Positions 25,717-35,030 of a stretch of 64,000 bases of DNA are shown here, piece after piece (the first letter of the stretch is position 1; the number at the start of each line of letters is the position of its first letter). The position numbers were made by a program, and so were the translations under genes. Location of the stretch: contig CAVRWT010000004.1 of NCBI GenBank assembly GCA_963724825.1, forward strand, positions 1-64,000, given 5' to 3'. The notes under the pieces were generated by a model. It was not told the origin of the DNA and made no database searches. It saw only the letters and a program-made list of their open reading frames with translations. Origin of the DNA: JALYNX01 sp963724825 (GTDB lineage Bacteria > Actinomycetota > Acidimicrobiia > Spongiisociales > ZC4RG35).

Positions 25717-26613
25717 TCAGGCGGTGGTGAACCCGAAACGGTCCAGCAACTGCGGGCTGCGCTGCCAGTCCTTCTCGACGGCAACGTGAAGCATGAGGTT
25801 GACCCGATCGCCAAGCAGGATCTCTAGATCCTGACGGGCTTCGGTGCCGGCAAGCTTGAGCAACGAGCCTTCGTGCCCGATGACTATCCCCTTCTGGCTC
25901 TTGCGCTCGACGATGACGCGAGCCGAGATGTCGATCAGGCCGTCGGGCCTTTGCTCCAAATCCTCGACTCTGACCAGCAGGGAATGGGGCAATTCGTCGT
26001 TGAGCCGCTCCAGGAACTTCTCCCGGATGAGCTCTCCGATCACCATGCTCTCCGGCTGATCGGTGGTCATCCCGGCCGGGTAATAACGGGGACCCTCGGG
26101 GAGGCGCTGCGCGATCTCGCCGACCAGGTCATCGATACCGACACCCTCTATTGCAGAGATCGGGACGTAGGAGGCGAAGTCCCAGTCCCCTGCCTTGGCC
26201 AGTTGCTCGACCAGGTCGCCGCGCCCGGCGTCATCGATCTTGTTCACCGCCACCACCACCTCCGAGCCGGCAGTCTGAAGGCGATCAGCGATGAGACGGT
26301 CGCCTGGGCCAATCGGCATCGAGGCGTCGATCATGAACAACACCACGTCGGCCTCACCGAGGGTCCCGTAGACATAGGAGTTGAGGCGACCACCGAGGTC
26401 GGTCTTCGGCTTGTGCAACCCCGGGGTGTCGAGCAGGACGATCTGATGCTCCGGCTCGTTCGGATCGGGCCCGTTGACCACCCCCCGAATCACATTTCGT
26501 GTCGTCTGTGGCCGCGAGGAGGTGATCGAAACTTTGGATCCCACCAGCCTGTTGACCAGGGTCGATTTCCCCACGTTGGGACGGCCGACCACGGGCACGA
26601 AGCCGGACTTCAT
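25717..26613 (-). CDS. era: GTPase Era
   Basis: 298 residues. G motifs: VGRPNVGKSTLVNRLVG (G1), TTRNVIRGV (G2), LLDTPGLHKP (G3), AVNKIDD (G4). A C-terminal KH domain contains VERKSQKGIVIGHEGSLLK. Acts in 16S rRNA maturation. Its start overlaps the stop of the CBS-domain gene, continuing a ybeY-CBS-era series. Confidence 0.95.
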   Translation of the reverse strand: MKSGFVPVVGRPNVGKSTLVNRLVGSKVSITSSRPQTTRNVIRGVVNGPDPNEPEHQIVLLDTPGLHKPKTDLGGRLNSYVYGTLGEADVVLFMIDASMPIGPGDRLIADRLQTAGSEVVVAVNKIDDAGRGDLVEQLAKAGDWDFASYVPISAIEGVGIDDLVGEIAQRLPEGPRYYPAGMTTDQPESMVIGELIREKFLERLNDELPHSLLVRVEDLEQRPDGLIDISARVIVERKSQKGIVIGHEGSLLKLAGTEARQDLEILLGDRVNLMLHVAVEKDWQRSPQLLDRFGFTTA

Positions 26614-27800
26614 CGAGAGTCGACGGTCTTGGAGGTGGTGACTCTCACCTTCGCCACGCGGCGGCCCTGCATCCCGGTGACCGTGAAGCGGAGCGGGCCA
26701 AAGTCGAACTGCTCGCCTTCATCGGGGATGCGCTCGGCAAGCCCGAGGACCAAGCCTCCGACCGTGTCCCATTCGACTTCGGGGAGCTGAATCCCGGCAA
26801 CATCGGCAAGGTCCTCCACAGGCAAGCGGGCATCTACATCCCATCCACCGCCGGGAAGAGGAGCGACGAACGACTCCTCCTCGTCGGTCTCATCACTGAT
26901 CTCGCCAACGAGCTCCTCGATGAGGTCCTCGATGGTCACCAATCCGGCCACATCCCCGTACTCGTCTACGACGATCATCTGATGGACCCTCCTCGACTGC
27001 ATCTCCGCCAGAAGTGCGGAGGCGAGCATGGTCTCGGGGACGAATTCGACCGATCGCATGACCTCCTTCAGCGATATGGGCCGCTGGCCGTCGGTCAGCA
27101 AAGGAAGCAGATCCTTGACGATCACCAGACCGACGACGTCCCCGTTGTCGGTGATGGGAACCCTGGAGTAGCCCTCGGCGGTCGCAGTCGACACGAGCTC
27201 GTCGATGGTGGCCGTGATCGGCACCGTGATCATGTCCGGCCTGGGCGTCATGACCTCACGTACGAGCGTCTCTCCAAACTCGAGAACCGAGTCGATCAGC
27301 TCTCGCTCCTGCTCGTCGGCCTCGTCAGAGCCGAAGGTGGATTCTCGGTCCGACTCCTCCGAATCGGGCTCCGGCAGGAGGTCGTTGGCCCAGCCACCGA
27401 GGCGCATCGACACCGCAAGCAGACCTGCAGAGCGATAGGCGATCAGCCTGGTTCGGTGCCGCCCAACCTGGCGAGGCACCAGGTCGCCGACAAAGAAGAC
27501 CGATATCCCGACCGCCATCGCATACCCGACCGAGCTGGCAAGGCCGGCGCCGGCAGCCAGCAGTGCGGTGCCGAGCACTGCCGAAATCACGAGCAACGCA
27601 ACTGCGACCACGCTCACCGCCGGGTTGATCAGTTCCCGTTCATCGAGGAGCCGGGCCACGGTGGCGGCTCCGGGGACTTTGTCGGCGCTGTCACGGAGCG
27701 CGTCGGCTCGGGGTATTCGGGTCACTGCCGTGCCCGCTGCCCGGAGCCACGCCGCCATCACCAGGCAGACCGAGGCCAGCACGATCACGACAACGCTCAT
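26610..27800 (-). CDS. CNNM/CorC-type CBS-domain membrane protein
   Basis: 396 residues: N-terminal membrane domain of three to four helices (about 1-135), two CBS domains (about 170-300; VMTPRPDMITVPITATIDEL; IVVDEYGDVAGLVTIEDL-like region), and a CorC/HlyC C-terminal domain (DVDARLPVEDLADVAGI onward). Such proteins are linked to Mg/Co efflux. The ybeY-CBS-era neighbourhood is common in actinobacteria. Confidence 0.88.
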   Translation of the reverse strand: MSVVVIVLASVCLVMAAWLRAAGTAVTRIPRADALRDSADKVPGAATVARLLDERELINPAVSVVAVALLVISAVLGTALLAAGAGLASSVGYAMAVGISVFFVGDLVPRQVGRHRTRLIAYRSAGLLAVSMRLGGWANDLLPEPDSEESDRESTFGSDEADEQERELIDSVLEFGETLVREVMTPRPDMITVPITATIDELVSTATAEGYSRVPITDNGDVVGLVIVKDLLPLLTDGQRPISLKEVMRSVEFVPETMLASALLAEMQSRRVHQMIVVDEYGDVAGLVTIEDLIEELVGEISDETDEEESFVAPLPGGGWDVDARLPVEDLADVAGIQLPEVEWDTVGGLVLGLAERIPDEGEQFDFGPLRFTVTGMQGRRVAKVRVTTSKTVDSR

Positions 27801-28261
27801 CGCCGCTTCTTCCCGACCAGGGCAAGGATCTCGGTCTCCCGGCCCTCCATCATGGAGGCAGCATCATCGGCCTGATGGTCGTAGCCCATGAGGTGGAGGA
27901 TGCCGTGAGTCACCATCAGCGCCATCTCGTCGTCGAAGGCGACTTCCAGCTCCTCGGACTGCCGCTTCACGTAGGCAGGGGCGATGATCACGTCCCCGAT
28001 CATGAGTGGTGGTCCGGTGGGGTCGGCATCAGGAGCGACACCGGGCAATAGATCCTCGACGGGAAAGGCGAGAACATCGGTCGGCCCGGTCCGACTGAGG
28101 AAGCGCTCGTTGTACGAGGACATCTCGTCCTCATCCACGAAAAGCAGCGTGACCTCGGTCTCCTTCGGGTAACCCTCGCTGGAGAGAACCAGCTCGGCGA
28201 GATTGCGCATCCCGGCGAGATCCAACTCTTCGCCTTGTTCGTCGGCCAGAAAGACGCTCAC
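27797..28261 (-). CDS. ybeY: Endoribonuclease YbeY
   Basis: 154 residues with the zinc motif HGILHLMGYDH and the substrate region FPVEDL. Processes rRNA 3' ends and takes part in ribosome quality control. Starts with GTG at 28261, 31 bases after the pgpH stop, and overlaps the next gene by 4 bases. Confidence 0.94.
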   Translation of the reverse strand: MSVFLADEQGEELDLAGMRNLAELVLSSEGYPKETEVTLLFVDEDEMSSYNERFLSRTGPTDVLAFPVEDLLPGVAPDADPTGPPLMIGDVIIAPAYVKRQSEELEVAFDDEMALMVTHGILHLMGYDHQADDAASMMEGRETEILALVGKKRR

Positions 28262-28292
28262 TGGCCGGTGTTGGTACTGGAGGGATCGTCCA

Positions 28293-30806
28293 TCAGGTCC
28301 CGGGGAAATTCGGATACGCGATCCGCTGATGATAATGCCCGACCATCGACTCGAAAAAGGCCTTTCGCACCTGGGTCATTTCGAACTGGGTGAGAGGCGA
28401 TTCCTGGAGTTGACCGTCGTCGAGTTTCTCGTCGATGACCCGGTTCACCACCTTCTCGATGGCCTCGGGCGTCGGCTCCTCGGTCTGGAACACCGCCCGG
28501 CACGCCGCCTCCAACGAGTCGGCGAGCATGACGATGGCTGACTCGGCCGTCTTCGGCTTGTGCCCGACATGGCGGAAGTCGTCGGGGTTGACTGCGTCCC
28601 CCCGCTGGCTGCGCGCCTTCTCGTAGAAGAAGCGCATGATCCCGTCCCCGTGGTGGCTGACGATCCCGGTCGCCACGTCTGACGGGATCTTGTACTCCCG
28701 GGCCAGGGCCACGCCGTCGGTGACGTGGCGGCGGATCATCTGCGCCGATTCCTCCGGCGTCAGGAAATCGTGCGGATTGGGGATCCCGAACTGGTTCTCG
28801 ATGTAATAGGTGGGGTTCTCGGTCTTCCCGAGGTCGTGGTAGTAGGCCATGGCACGGGCGAGGAGAGCGTTGGCTCCAATAGCCCTTGCTGCCGCGTCGG
28901 CGAGCGTGCCCACCATCAGAGAATGGTTGAAGGTGCCGAAAGCCTTCTCCTGGAGCAGCTGGAGGCCTTTGTGGTTGCGATCGGTCAGGTCGAGCAGGCC
29001 GAGCGTGGTAGTGATGTCGAATGCCGACTCGAAGAACTGGAGGGCGGCCAAGCCGATCAAAGAAGCCATCGCCGAGACTCCGAAGGCCCAGGCCACCGAG
29101 AGCCCGATCACTTCGAAGGGAACATCATTGGGCCCGACGTGGAAGAACCACGAAGTCGACGCGGCCACCACAGCGGCGGTCAGAGCCGAGAACACCACCG
29201 CGTTGCGGAAGGCGCCTCGGCTGCTCACCGAGCTGACAAACGGGATCGGAGCCAGGGTGGCGAGGATGGCGTAGACCGTGATTCCGATGTCTCCGGTGCC
29301 GACCGCGGTGAGCACCCCCACCGAGAGGGCCATCAGAACCGCAATCCGGGCGTCGAACAGACACCGCGGTCATGAAGCCGAAGGCCACCGCCGGCAGGAC
29401 GTACCAGGAGGTGGCCTCCTCGATCTGGACCGTGGCTCGCACCGCTCCGGCGGCAAGCACGATCAAGAGCCCGAGCAGAGCGACCATCCGGGGACGGGAC
29501 CAGAACTCGGTGCGGAAACGGGCCAGGTAGAGGCCGAGCATCCCGATCAACACCGCGATCACCGCCAGCAGGCCGCCTTGTTCCTGGCCGGCGGGCCCGG
29601 TCGATCCCACCTGGTCGATCGCGTCGATCACCAGTTGCGTGACCGGTTGCCCTCTCCCGACAATGATCTGTCCGGTTGTGTAAGGCTCGAGGACATCCTC
29701 GACCTCGTCGGCGGCGGCATCTTCGGCCGCCTGGGTCTGGATCGGGTCAATCAGGTAGTTGGCCTGGAGGAAGGTGGCCACCACCTCCCCGGAGGCGTCG
29801 CTGGCGGCCATGTCCTGGGCCGGCGGGTTGGTGTCGCTGTAGAAGACGAGGGGCGGGTTGGAGCGCTGGTCGGCGATCACCCCGGCCAGATCCTCGGGAA
29901 TGATCTTCTGCCCGAAGAGCTCATTTACCCGCTGCAAAGTCGCCTGACGGACGATGGGGTCGAGATGAAGCGGCTCACCGAGGGCGGCCCGGATCACGTC
30001 GTCACGGGCGGTCGCTGCCAAGACGGTGACTGCATCCTCGGCGATTGGATGGTTCGCCCTGATCTGGGCGACGATGTCCTCGACAGGTCGCAAATTGACC
30101 TTGAACCCGATGGGGGCTGCGAGCAGGGCTCACCCGGATCGCAGGTCAACAACTGGTTGAGATTGTCGGTGCCCACCACATATCCACTCGGGATCTGAGC
30201 GTCCTCGGCGTCGACGCCGATCACCACCGGCCCCGCTGCCACCTCGATGGCCCACGAGCCATCGGGCCCGGTGGCGACAGTCTCCACGACCTCGCCATCG
30301 ATCGACACCTGCACTGTGACCCGTTCCAAGCCCCGATCGACCCTCGCCGCTTCGGCGTCGGGCTGGAAGATGCCGTCACCCTCGACATCGAGGAAGACTT
30401 CGCCGCTGAGGAGTGCGGGCTCGGCGGCAACTGTCGTTTCCGTGCTCTCGGCGGGCACGGTGGTCGTGACCTCGGGGAGGGTGGTCGGAGTGGTCACCGG
30501 ATCGTCGGCAACGGCCAGGGCGCCCACGTCGTCGAAAACGGCATTGATCAGGTCCCGAACCCCGTTCTCGGTCTCGACGTTGGTGTCCCGGATCGGTTCA
30601 ACCGCATCCCGGGCTTCCTGCTGAAGGGCTGCGGTGGCCTCCGTGTCGACCACATCGTCCGAGCGTTGGGCTACATACTCCCGATCGGCGATGGCGCCGA
30701 CTTCCAGGTTGGGGTCGGAGACGGTCGTCCCCAGCGAGAGGACACCCCAGGTGGCGGAGACCACCACCACGAAGATGGCGATACGCATCAGGGTGGGGCG
30801 AGGCAT
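28293..30806 (-). CDS. PgpH-like 7TM-HD cyclic-di-AMP phosphodiesterase, two frameshifts, extra SdrD-B-like domain
   Basis: The protein is spread over three frames, joined by a missing base at about 30120 and an extra base at about 29361; the repaired length is about 837 residues. Order: an N-terminal helix; an extracytoplasmic domain interrupted at residues 130-225 by a segment (SGEVFLDVEGDGIFQPDAEA; VETVATGPDGSWAIEVAAG) like the SdrD-B/Cna-B surface repeats; the remaining extracellular part; about seven membrane helices; and a C-terminal HD domain (FNHSLMVGTLADAAARAI; AYYHDLGKTENP). PgpH hydrolyses c-di-AMP. Its start overlaps the phoH stop. Confidence 0.88.
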
Positions 30807-31774
30807 TACTTGCGCTCGCTCTCAAAACGGGCATAGGCCTCGACGATCGAGGCCACGATGCGATGCCGCACCACGTCCCGGGCGGTCAATTCCACGAATG
30901 CCACCCCGGGGATGTCACGCAAGATCTCGCGGACGACGTTCAACCCCGAGTGCCGGTTCTCGGGCAGGTCGGTCTGGGTGAGGTCACCAGTGATGATCAT
31001 CTTCGAGTTGAACCCGAGACGCGTCAGGAACATCTTCATTTGCTCCGGCGTCGTGTTCTGGGCTTCGTCGAGGATGACACAGGCGTCGTTGAGGGTCCTT
31101 CCACGCATATAAGCGAGCGGGGCTATCTCGATGGTTCCCCGCTCGATCAGGGAAGCGGTCTCCTCAGGGCCCAGCATGTCCCAGAGGGCGTCGTAGAGCG
31201 GGCGCAAATAGGGGTCCACCTTGGCCGCGAGGTCGCCGGGGAGGAAGCCGAGACGCTCCCCTGCCTCGACCGCCGGCCGGGTGAGGATGATCCGTCGCAC
31301 CGAGCCGCTCACCAGCCCGTCGACGGCAGCGGCCATCGCCAGATAGGTCTTGCCGGTGCCTGCCGGGCCGAGCCCGAACGTGAGTGTGTTCTCCCTGATC
31401 GCACCGATGTACTTCTGCTGGCCGTGGGTCTTGGGTCGAACCATCCGGCCTCGGCCCACGGGTATGCCGTCGGTCAGGATCCCCGAAGGGCTGGGCACCT
31501 CATCGCGAACCATCTTCACGATTTCGTCGACCCGCCCGCTGTCGAGGGGGTGGCCCTCCTGGACCAGAATCAGCAGCTCGGCCAGAACGGTTCGCGCCTT
31601 CTCCACCGCGACCTCGTCACCTTTGAGAACGATCTCGTCTCCGCGCGCGACGAAGCGCACCTCCGGAAAGTGGTCTTCGACCTGGCGGAGATGTCGATCT
31701 GAGTCCCCTAGTAGGTCCAACAACAAGTGATGGCTGGGGACGCGTAAATGCGATTCGATGTGTTCAGGAGACAC
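30806..31774 (-). CDS. PhoH family ATPase
   Basis: 322 residues. Walker A FGLGPAGTGKTYLAMAAAV, Walker B CVILDEAQNTTPEQM, and TRPAVEAGERLGFLPGDL are family signatures, with a short KH-like N-terminal domain. Usually found beside ybeY and linked to RNA metabolism. GTG start at 31774; its stop overlaps the pgpH start. Confidence 0.93.
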   Translation of the reverse strand: MSPEHIESHLRVPSHHLLLDLLGDSDRHLRQVEDHFPEVRFVARGDEIVLKGDEVAVEKARTVLAELLILVQEGHPLDSGRVDEIVKMVRDEVPSPSGILTDGIPVGRGRMVRPKTHGQQKYIGAIRENTLTFGLGPAGTGKTYLAMAAAVDGLVSGSVRRIILTRPAVEAGERLGFLPGDLAAKVDPYLRPLYDALWDMLGPEETASLIERGTIEIAPLAYMRGRTLNDACVILDEAQNTTPEQMKMFLTRLGFNSKMIITGDLTQTDLPENRHSGLNVVREILRDIPGVAFVELTARDVVRHRIVASIVEAYARFESERK

Positions 31775-31840
31775 GGAAACGACGCCCTACTTGTGACGCC
31801 AACGGTAATTCTATCCGCCCAGACGATTTGGGCTATTACT

Positions 31841-32254
31841 TCAGTCGGTCTCGGAAACGGCGTCGATCGACGTCTCCAGCAGGGAGGAAATGACCGCCTT
31901 GTCGGATTCGCGGACTTCGCCGGGAGTGCCTTCGCGCCGCATGAACTGGATAGCCGCCAGATAGCGATCAATCATGTCGTGGTCGCGGCCGGCGGCGACC
32001 GCATCGATGTCGATAACCGGGCCGTCAGAGGGCTTGGTTCCGGGAAAGAGCTCGGTCGGGCCTACTCCGTAGACCTCGGCCAGACGGGTGAGTCGTTGAA
32101 CCGAGATGGCACGTTCCCCGCGCTCGTACGCGCCCACCACCGACGCCTTGAACTCGCCGTCGGTGAACGACTCCACCTCACCCAATGACCAGCCTCGCTG
32201 ACGACGCGCCGCTCTAAGACGGACGCCAAGCGACGCACTGAATTTGTCGACCAA
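31841..32254 (-). CDS. BldD-like transcription regulator, short form
   Basis: 137 residues. The N-terminal helix-turn-helix (LGVRLRAARRQRGWSLGEVE; VVGAYERGERAISVQRLTRL; YGVGPTELFPG) closely follows Streptomyces BldD, the c-di-GMP-controlled developmental repressor. The C-terminal region aligns (RYLAAIQFMRR) but the c-di-GMP motif RGD-x8-RQDD is degenerate and shortened to about RREG...RESD, and the end is shorter than the usual ~165 residues. Ligand binding may be lost or altered. Confidence 0.8.
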   Translation of the reverse strand: MVDKFSASLGVRLRAARRQRGWSLGEVESFTDGEFKASVVGAYERGERAISVQRLTRLAEVYGVGPTELFPGTKPSDGPVIDIDAVAAGRDHDMIDRYLAAIQFMRREGTPGEVRESDKAVISSLLETSIDAVSETD

Positions 32255-32295
32255 GGATTGCTCTCCCAGATGAGCCCTGCGCAGATACTAGAAGG

Positions 32296-32952
32296 TCACG
32301 AACCCTCGTGCCAGGGTCTGCTGAAACGGGTTGCTGCCACCACTGCAGCAGTTTCCACACGCAGAATCGTCACTCCGAGGTCGATCGTCGCCGCGTCGGC
32401 GGGGATCTCGGCGGGATCGAGCCCACCTTCGGGCCCGATGGCAACTGTCATCACCTCGAACACCTCGCTGCCCCCTCCCGGAACAGCAACCACCAGAGGC
32501 CGACGCAGGTCCTCCCAAGCCACCAGACCCTCCCCGATTTCCATCAACCACCCACCCCGTGACTGTTCCAGGGCCGACACCGCCCACGACATCGCCTTGG
32601 TTCGATGTGGGACATGACCCTCACCGAATCGGGTCGACAGCCACACCAGACGAGCCACGCCCAGTTCAGCGAGCTTTTCGACCAGGAAGCGACATCGCTC
32701 TCGGCTGGCCGGCGGGGGAACCGCCATCGTGAGCGGGCTCGGACGAGGCACCGTGCCCTCCTGGCCGCGAGTGATCCGACCCCCTTCGTAAACCCCGCGG
32801 CCAACGGTGCCTTTGCCGTCGGTGTAGCCGACGGCTTCACCGGGCTTCAATCGCAGCACCCTGTCGAGATGGTGACTTTGATCGTTGGTCAACTGGATCG
32901 TGAGGTTGTCCCAATCACCCGTCGCCAGGACGTGTGGGAAATGACTGGCCAT
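32296..32952 (-). CDS. rsmE: 16S rRNA m3U1498 methyltransferase
   Basis: 218 residues. An N-terminal PUA-like part and a C-terminal SPOUT fold with the knot signatures VAIGPEGGLDPAEI and LGVTILRVETAAVVA. Downstream of dnaJ with a one-base overlap (TGATG type), the common dnaJ-rsmE order. Confidence 0.92.
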   Translation of the reverse strand: MASHFPHVLATGDWDNLTIQLTNDQSHHLDRVLRLKPGEAVGYTDGKGTVGRGVYEGGRITRGQEGTVPRPSPLTMAVPPPASRERCRFLVEKLAELGVARLVWLSTRFGEGHVPHRTKAMSWAVSALEQSRGGWLMEIGEGLVAWEDLRRPLVVAVPGGGSEVFEVMTVAIGPEGGLDPAEIPADAATIDLGVTILRVETAAVVAATRFSRPWHEGS

Positions 32953-34025
32953 CAGCCCGCCGAAGCCGGGCGATCTGTGCGCTCACCCCGCAGGTCGGAC
33001 CATCGGCGAAGGAGCGACTCCTCCTCGGCACTGAGTTGGTCGGGGATCCTCACCTCGATCACCACCCGCAGGTCTCCCCGAGTTCTTCGCCCCAGGCGGG
33101 GCACACCAAGTCCGACCAGCTGAAACACCGTTCCGGGTTGAGTGGCTGGAGGAATGTCGAGATCAGTGGCTCCACCCTCGAGGAGCGGAATCTCGACTCG
33201 GGAGCCCAGTGTTGCTTCAGCGATTCCCAGTGCCACGCGATGGACGAGATCTGAGTCGACCCGCTCGAATCTGGGATCTGGGGCGACCATGACCTCGACA
33301 TAGAGGTCCCCTGGTGGCCCGGACCGCCCGCCTGACTCGCCGCGACCTGAAAGTCGGAGCCTGGTGCCGGAGGTGACACCAGCAGGCACCTCGATCGTCA
33401 CACTTGTGTCTTCGGGTATCGACCCATCCCCAGAGCAGACCGAGCAGGGATCGAGGATCAGCACGCCTTCGCCCCGGCAGGTGGGGCAAGCATTGACGGT
33501 CATCATCGTGCCGAACAGTGAGCGCCGGGCCATCCGCACCGACCCGCTGCCACCACAGTCAGGACAGGTCGACTGCCCAGTATTCGGCTCGGCGCCGGTG
33601 CCCGCACAGTTCGAACAAGTTGCCCTGGTGCGAAACGCCACCGAAACGTCGGTTCCGAAGGCAGCCGAGGCCAGATCGACCTCGACCCGGGCCAGCACAT
33701 CCCTCCCCCGATTGGACCGGCTGGACTGGGATCCAAACAACCCGCCATCACCGAAGACGGAACGGAGAATGTCGTCGAAGCCCCCGAATCCGGAGAAGAT
33801 GTCGGAGAGATCGATGCTGTCGCCCCGGTCGTAACGCCTGCGGCGCTCGGGATCGACCAACACCTCGTAGGCCTCGGCGGCCTCCCGAAACCTCGCTTCT
33901 GCACCGGCATCGCCCGGGTTGGCGTCGGGATGGGTAGCTCGGGCCAAACGGCGAAATGCCTTCTTGATTTCCTCGGTGGTCGCGTCCCTACCGACCCCGA
34001 GTATCGAGTAATAGTCCCTCGCCAT
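32952..34025 (-). CDS. dnaJ: Chaperone DnaJ
   Basis: 357 residues. J domain with HPD (ATHPDANPGDAGAEARF), Gly/Phe-rich region, four zinc-finger repeats (CSNCAGTGAE, CPDCGGSGSV, CPTCRGEGVL, CSVCSGDGSI), and substrate-binding domains. Partner of DnaK. Directly downstream of hrcA, so it is expected to share heat-shock control. Confidence 0.95.
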   Translation of the reverse strand: MARDYYSILGVGRDATTEEIKKAFRRLARATHPDANPGDAGAEARFREAAEAYEVLVDPERRRRYDRGDSIDLSDIFSGFGGFDDILRSVFGDGGLFGSQSSRSNRGRDVLARVEVDLASAAFGTDVSVAFRTRATCSNCAGTGAEPNTGQSTCPDCGGSGSVRMARRSLFGTMMTVNACPTCRGEGVLILDPCSVCSGDGSIPEDTSVTIEVPAGVTSGTRLRLSGRGESGGRSGPPGDLYVEVMVAPDPRFERVDSDLVHRVALGIAEATLGSRVEIPLLEGGATDLDIPPATQPGTVFQLVGLGVPRLGRRTRGDLRVVIEVRIPDQLSAEEESLLRRWSDLRGERTDRPASAG

Positions 34026-34029
34026 CTAC

Positions 34030-35028
34030 TCAGTCGGGCTTCGAGCCGATCCGGTCCTCGAGCTCGCGGGAGACCTCCTCGACCGCAGAGATCGCTCGTT
34101 TGTAGTTCATCCGCATCGGGCCGATCACGCCTACCGAGCCGCCGGCACTCCCCGCCTCGTAGCTCTTGGACACGACGGCAAGGTCTACGTCGCGCCCCAG
34201 CTGAGCGCCGATCTGAATCGAGGTTCCCGAGGCGCCGGCCAGGATCCGCATCACCTCGGCCTCGCGCTCGAGGACTTCCAACACCCGTTGCACCGCAGAC
34301 AGGTCCTCCCACACCCTGGAGAGGCGTTGGGTGCCTCCGACATAGACCTCGGCGCCGGACGAGGCTGCGAGATGAAGGCCATCGGCGATAGTCAGGACCG
34401 CCTCCCGGGTCGGTTCGTTGAGCTGACCCATGACCTCGTCTCCCAACTGCAGGTCAAAGCCGAGGTCGCTTCCCACAACCGCCGCACTCACGAGACGCTG
34501 CGCCTCCTCGATATCGAAGGGAGTGACCGGCACCCTGACCCGGCCCCTCTGCTGAAGGACCTGACCACCTTCGGTAACCACGACGATGAGGATCTGATCG
34601 GCTGTCACCTGGACACTTTGCACCGCCCTCACCCGGTCCCCGGCGATCCCCGGGGACACGACCACGGCGGGAAGATCGGTGATCTCGGCAAGAAGGTCGG
34701 AGGTCGCCTTCAACAGCTTGGAAAGCTCGAGGTGGACATCGCCGAACAAGCTGTTGACCTTGGCCTGGGCAGCGGAGCGGAGACGACCCGGGCCGAGATG
34801 GTCGACGTAGTAGCGGTAGGCGGTGGCGGTCGGGATCCTTCCCGCCGAGGTGTGGGGCTGGACCACGAATCCCTCTTGTTCGAGTGCGGCAAGGTCATTG
34901 CGAACGGTGGCGGTGGAGACCGAGAGGTGAGCTTTCTCCACGACGACGCGCGAGCTCACCGGCTCCCCGGTTCGGATGTGCTCCTCCACGAGTGCCCTGA
35001 GGATCTCTGAGCGGCGATCTTCGAGCAT
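34030..35028 (-). CDS. hrcA: Heat-shock repressor HrcA
   Basis: 332 residues with N-terminal winged helix (RRSEILRALVEEHIRTGEPV; KAHLSVSTATVRNDLAALEQ) and the GAF-like C-terminal domain (VSKSYEAGSAGGSVGVIGPM RMNYKRAI region). Represses groE/dnaK-type genes by binding CIRCE. I see no CIRCE inverted repeat upstream within this window. Confidence 0.94.
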   Translation of the reverse strand: MLEDRRSEILRALVEEHIRTGEPVSSRVVVEKAHLSVSTATVRNDLAALEQEGFVVQPHTSAGRIPTATAYRYYVDHLGPGRLRSAAQAKVNSLFGDVHLELSKLLKATSDLLAEITDLPAVVVSPGIAGDRVRAVQSVQVTADQILIVVVTEGGQVLQQRGRVRVPVTPFDIEEAQRLVSAAVVGSDLGFDLQLGDEVMGQLNEPTREAVLTIADGLHLAASSGAEVYVGGTQRLSRVWEDLSAVQRVLEVLEREAEVMRILAGASGTSIQIGAQLGRDVDLAVVSKSYEAGSAGGSVGVIGPMRMNYKRAISAVEEVSRELEDRIGSKPD

Positions 35029-35030
35029 GC

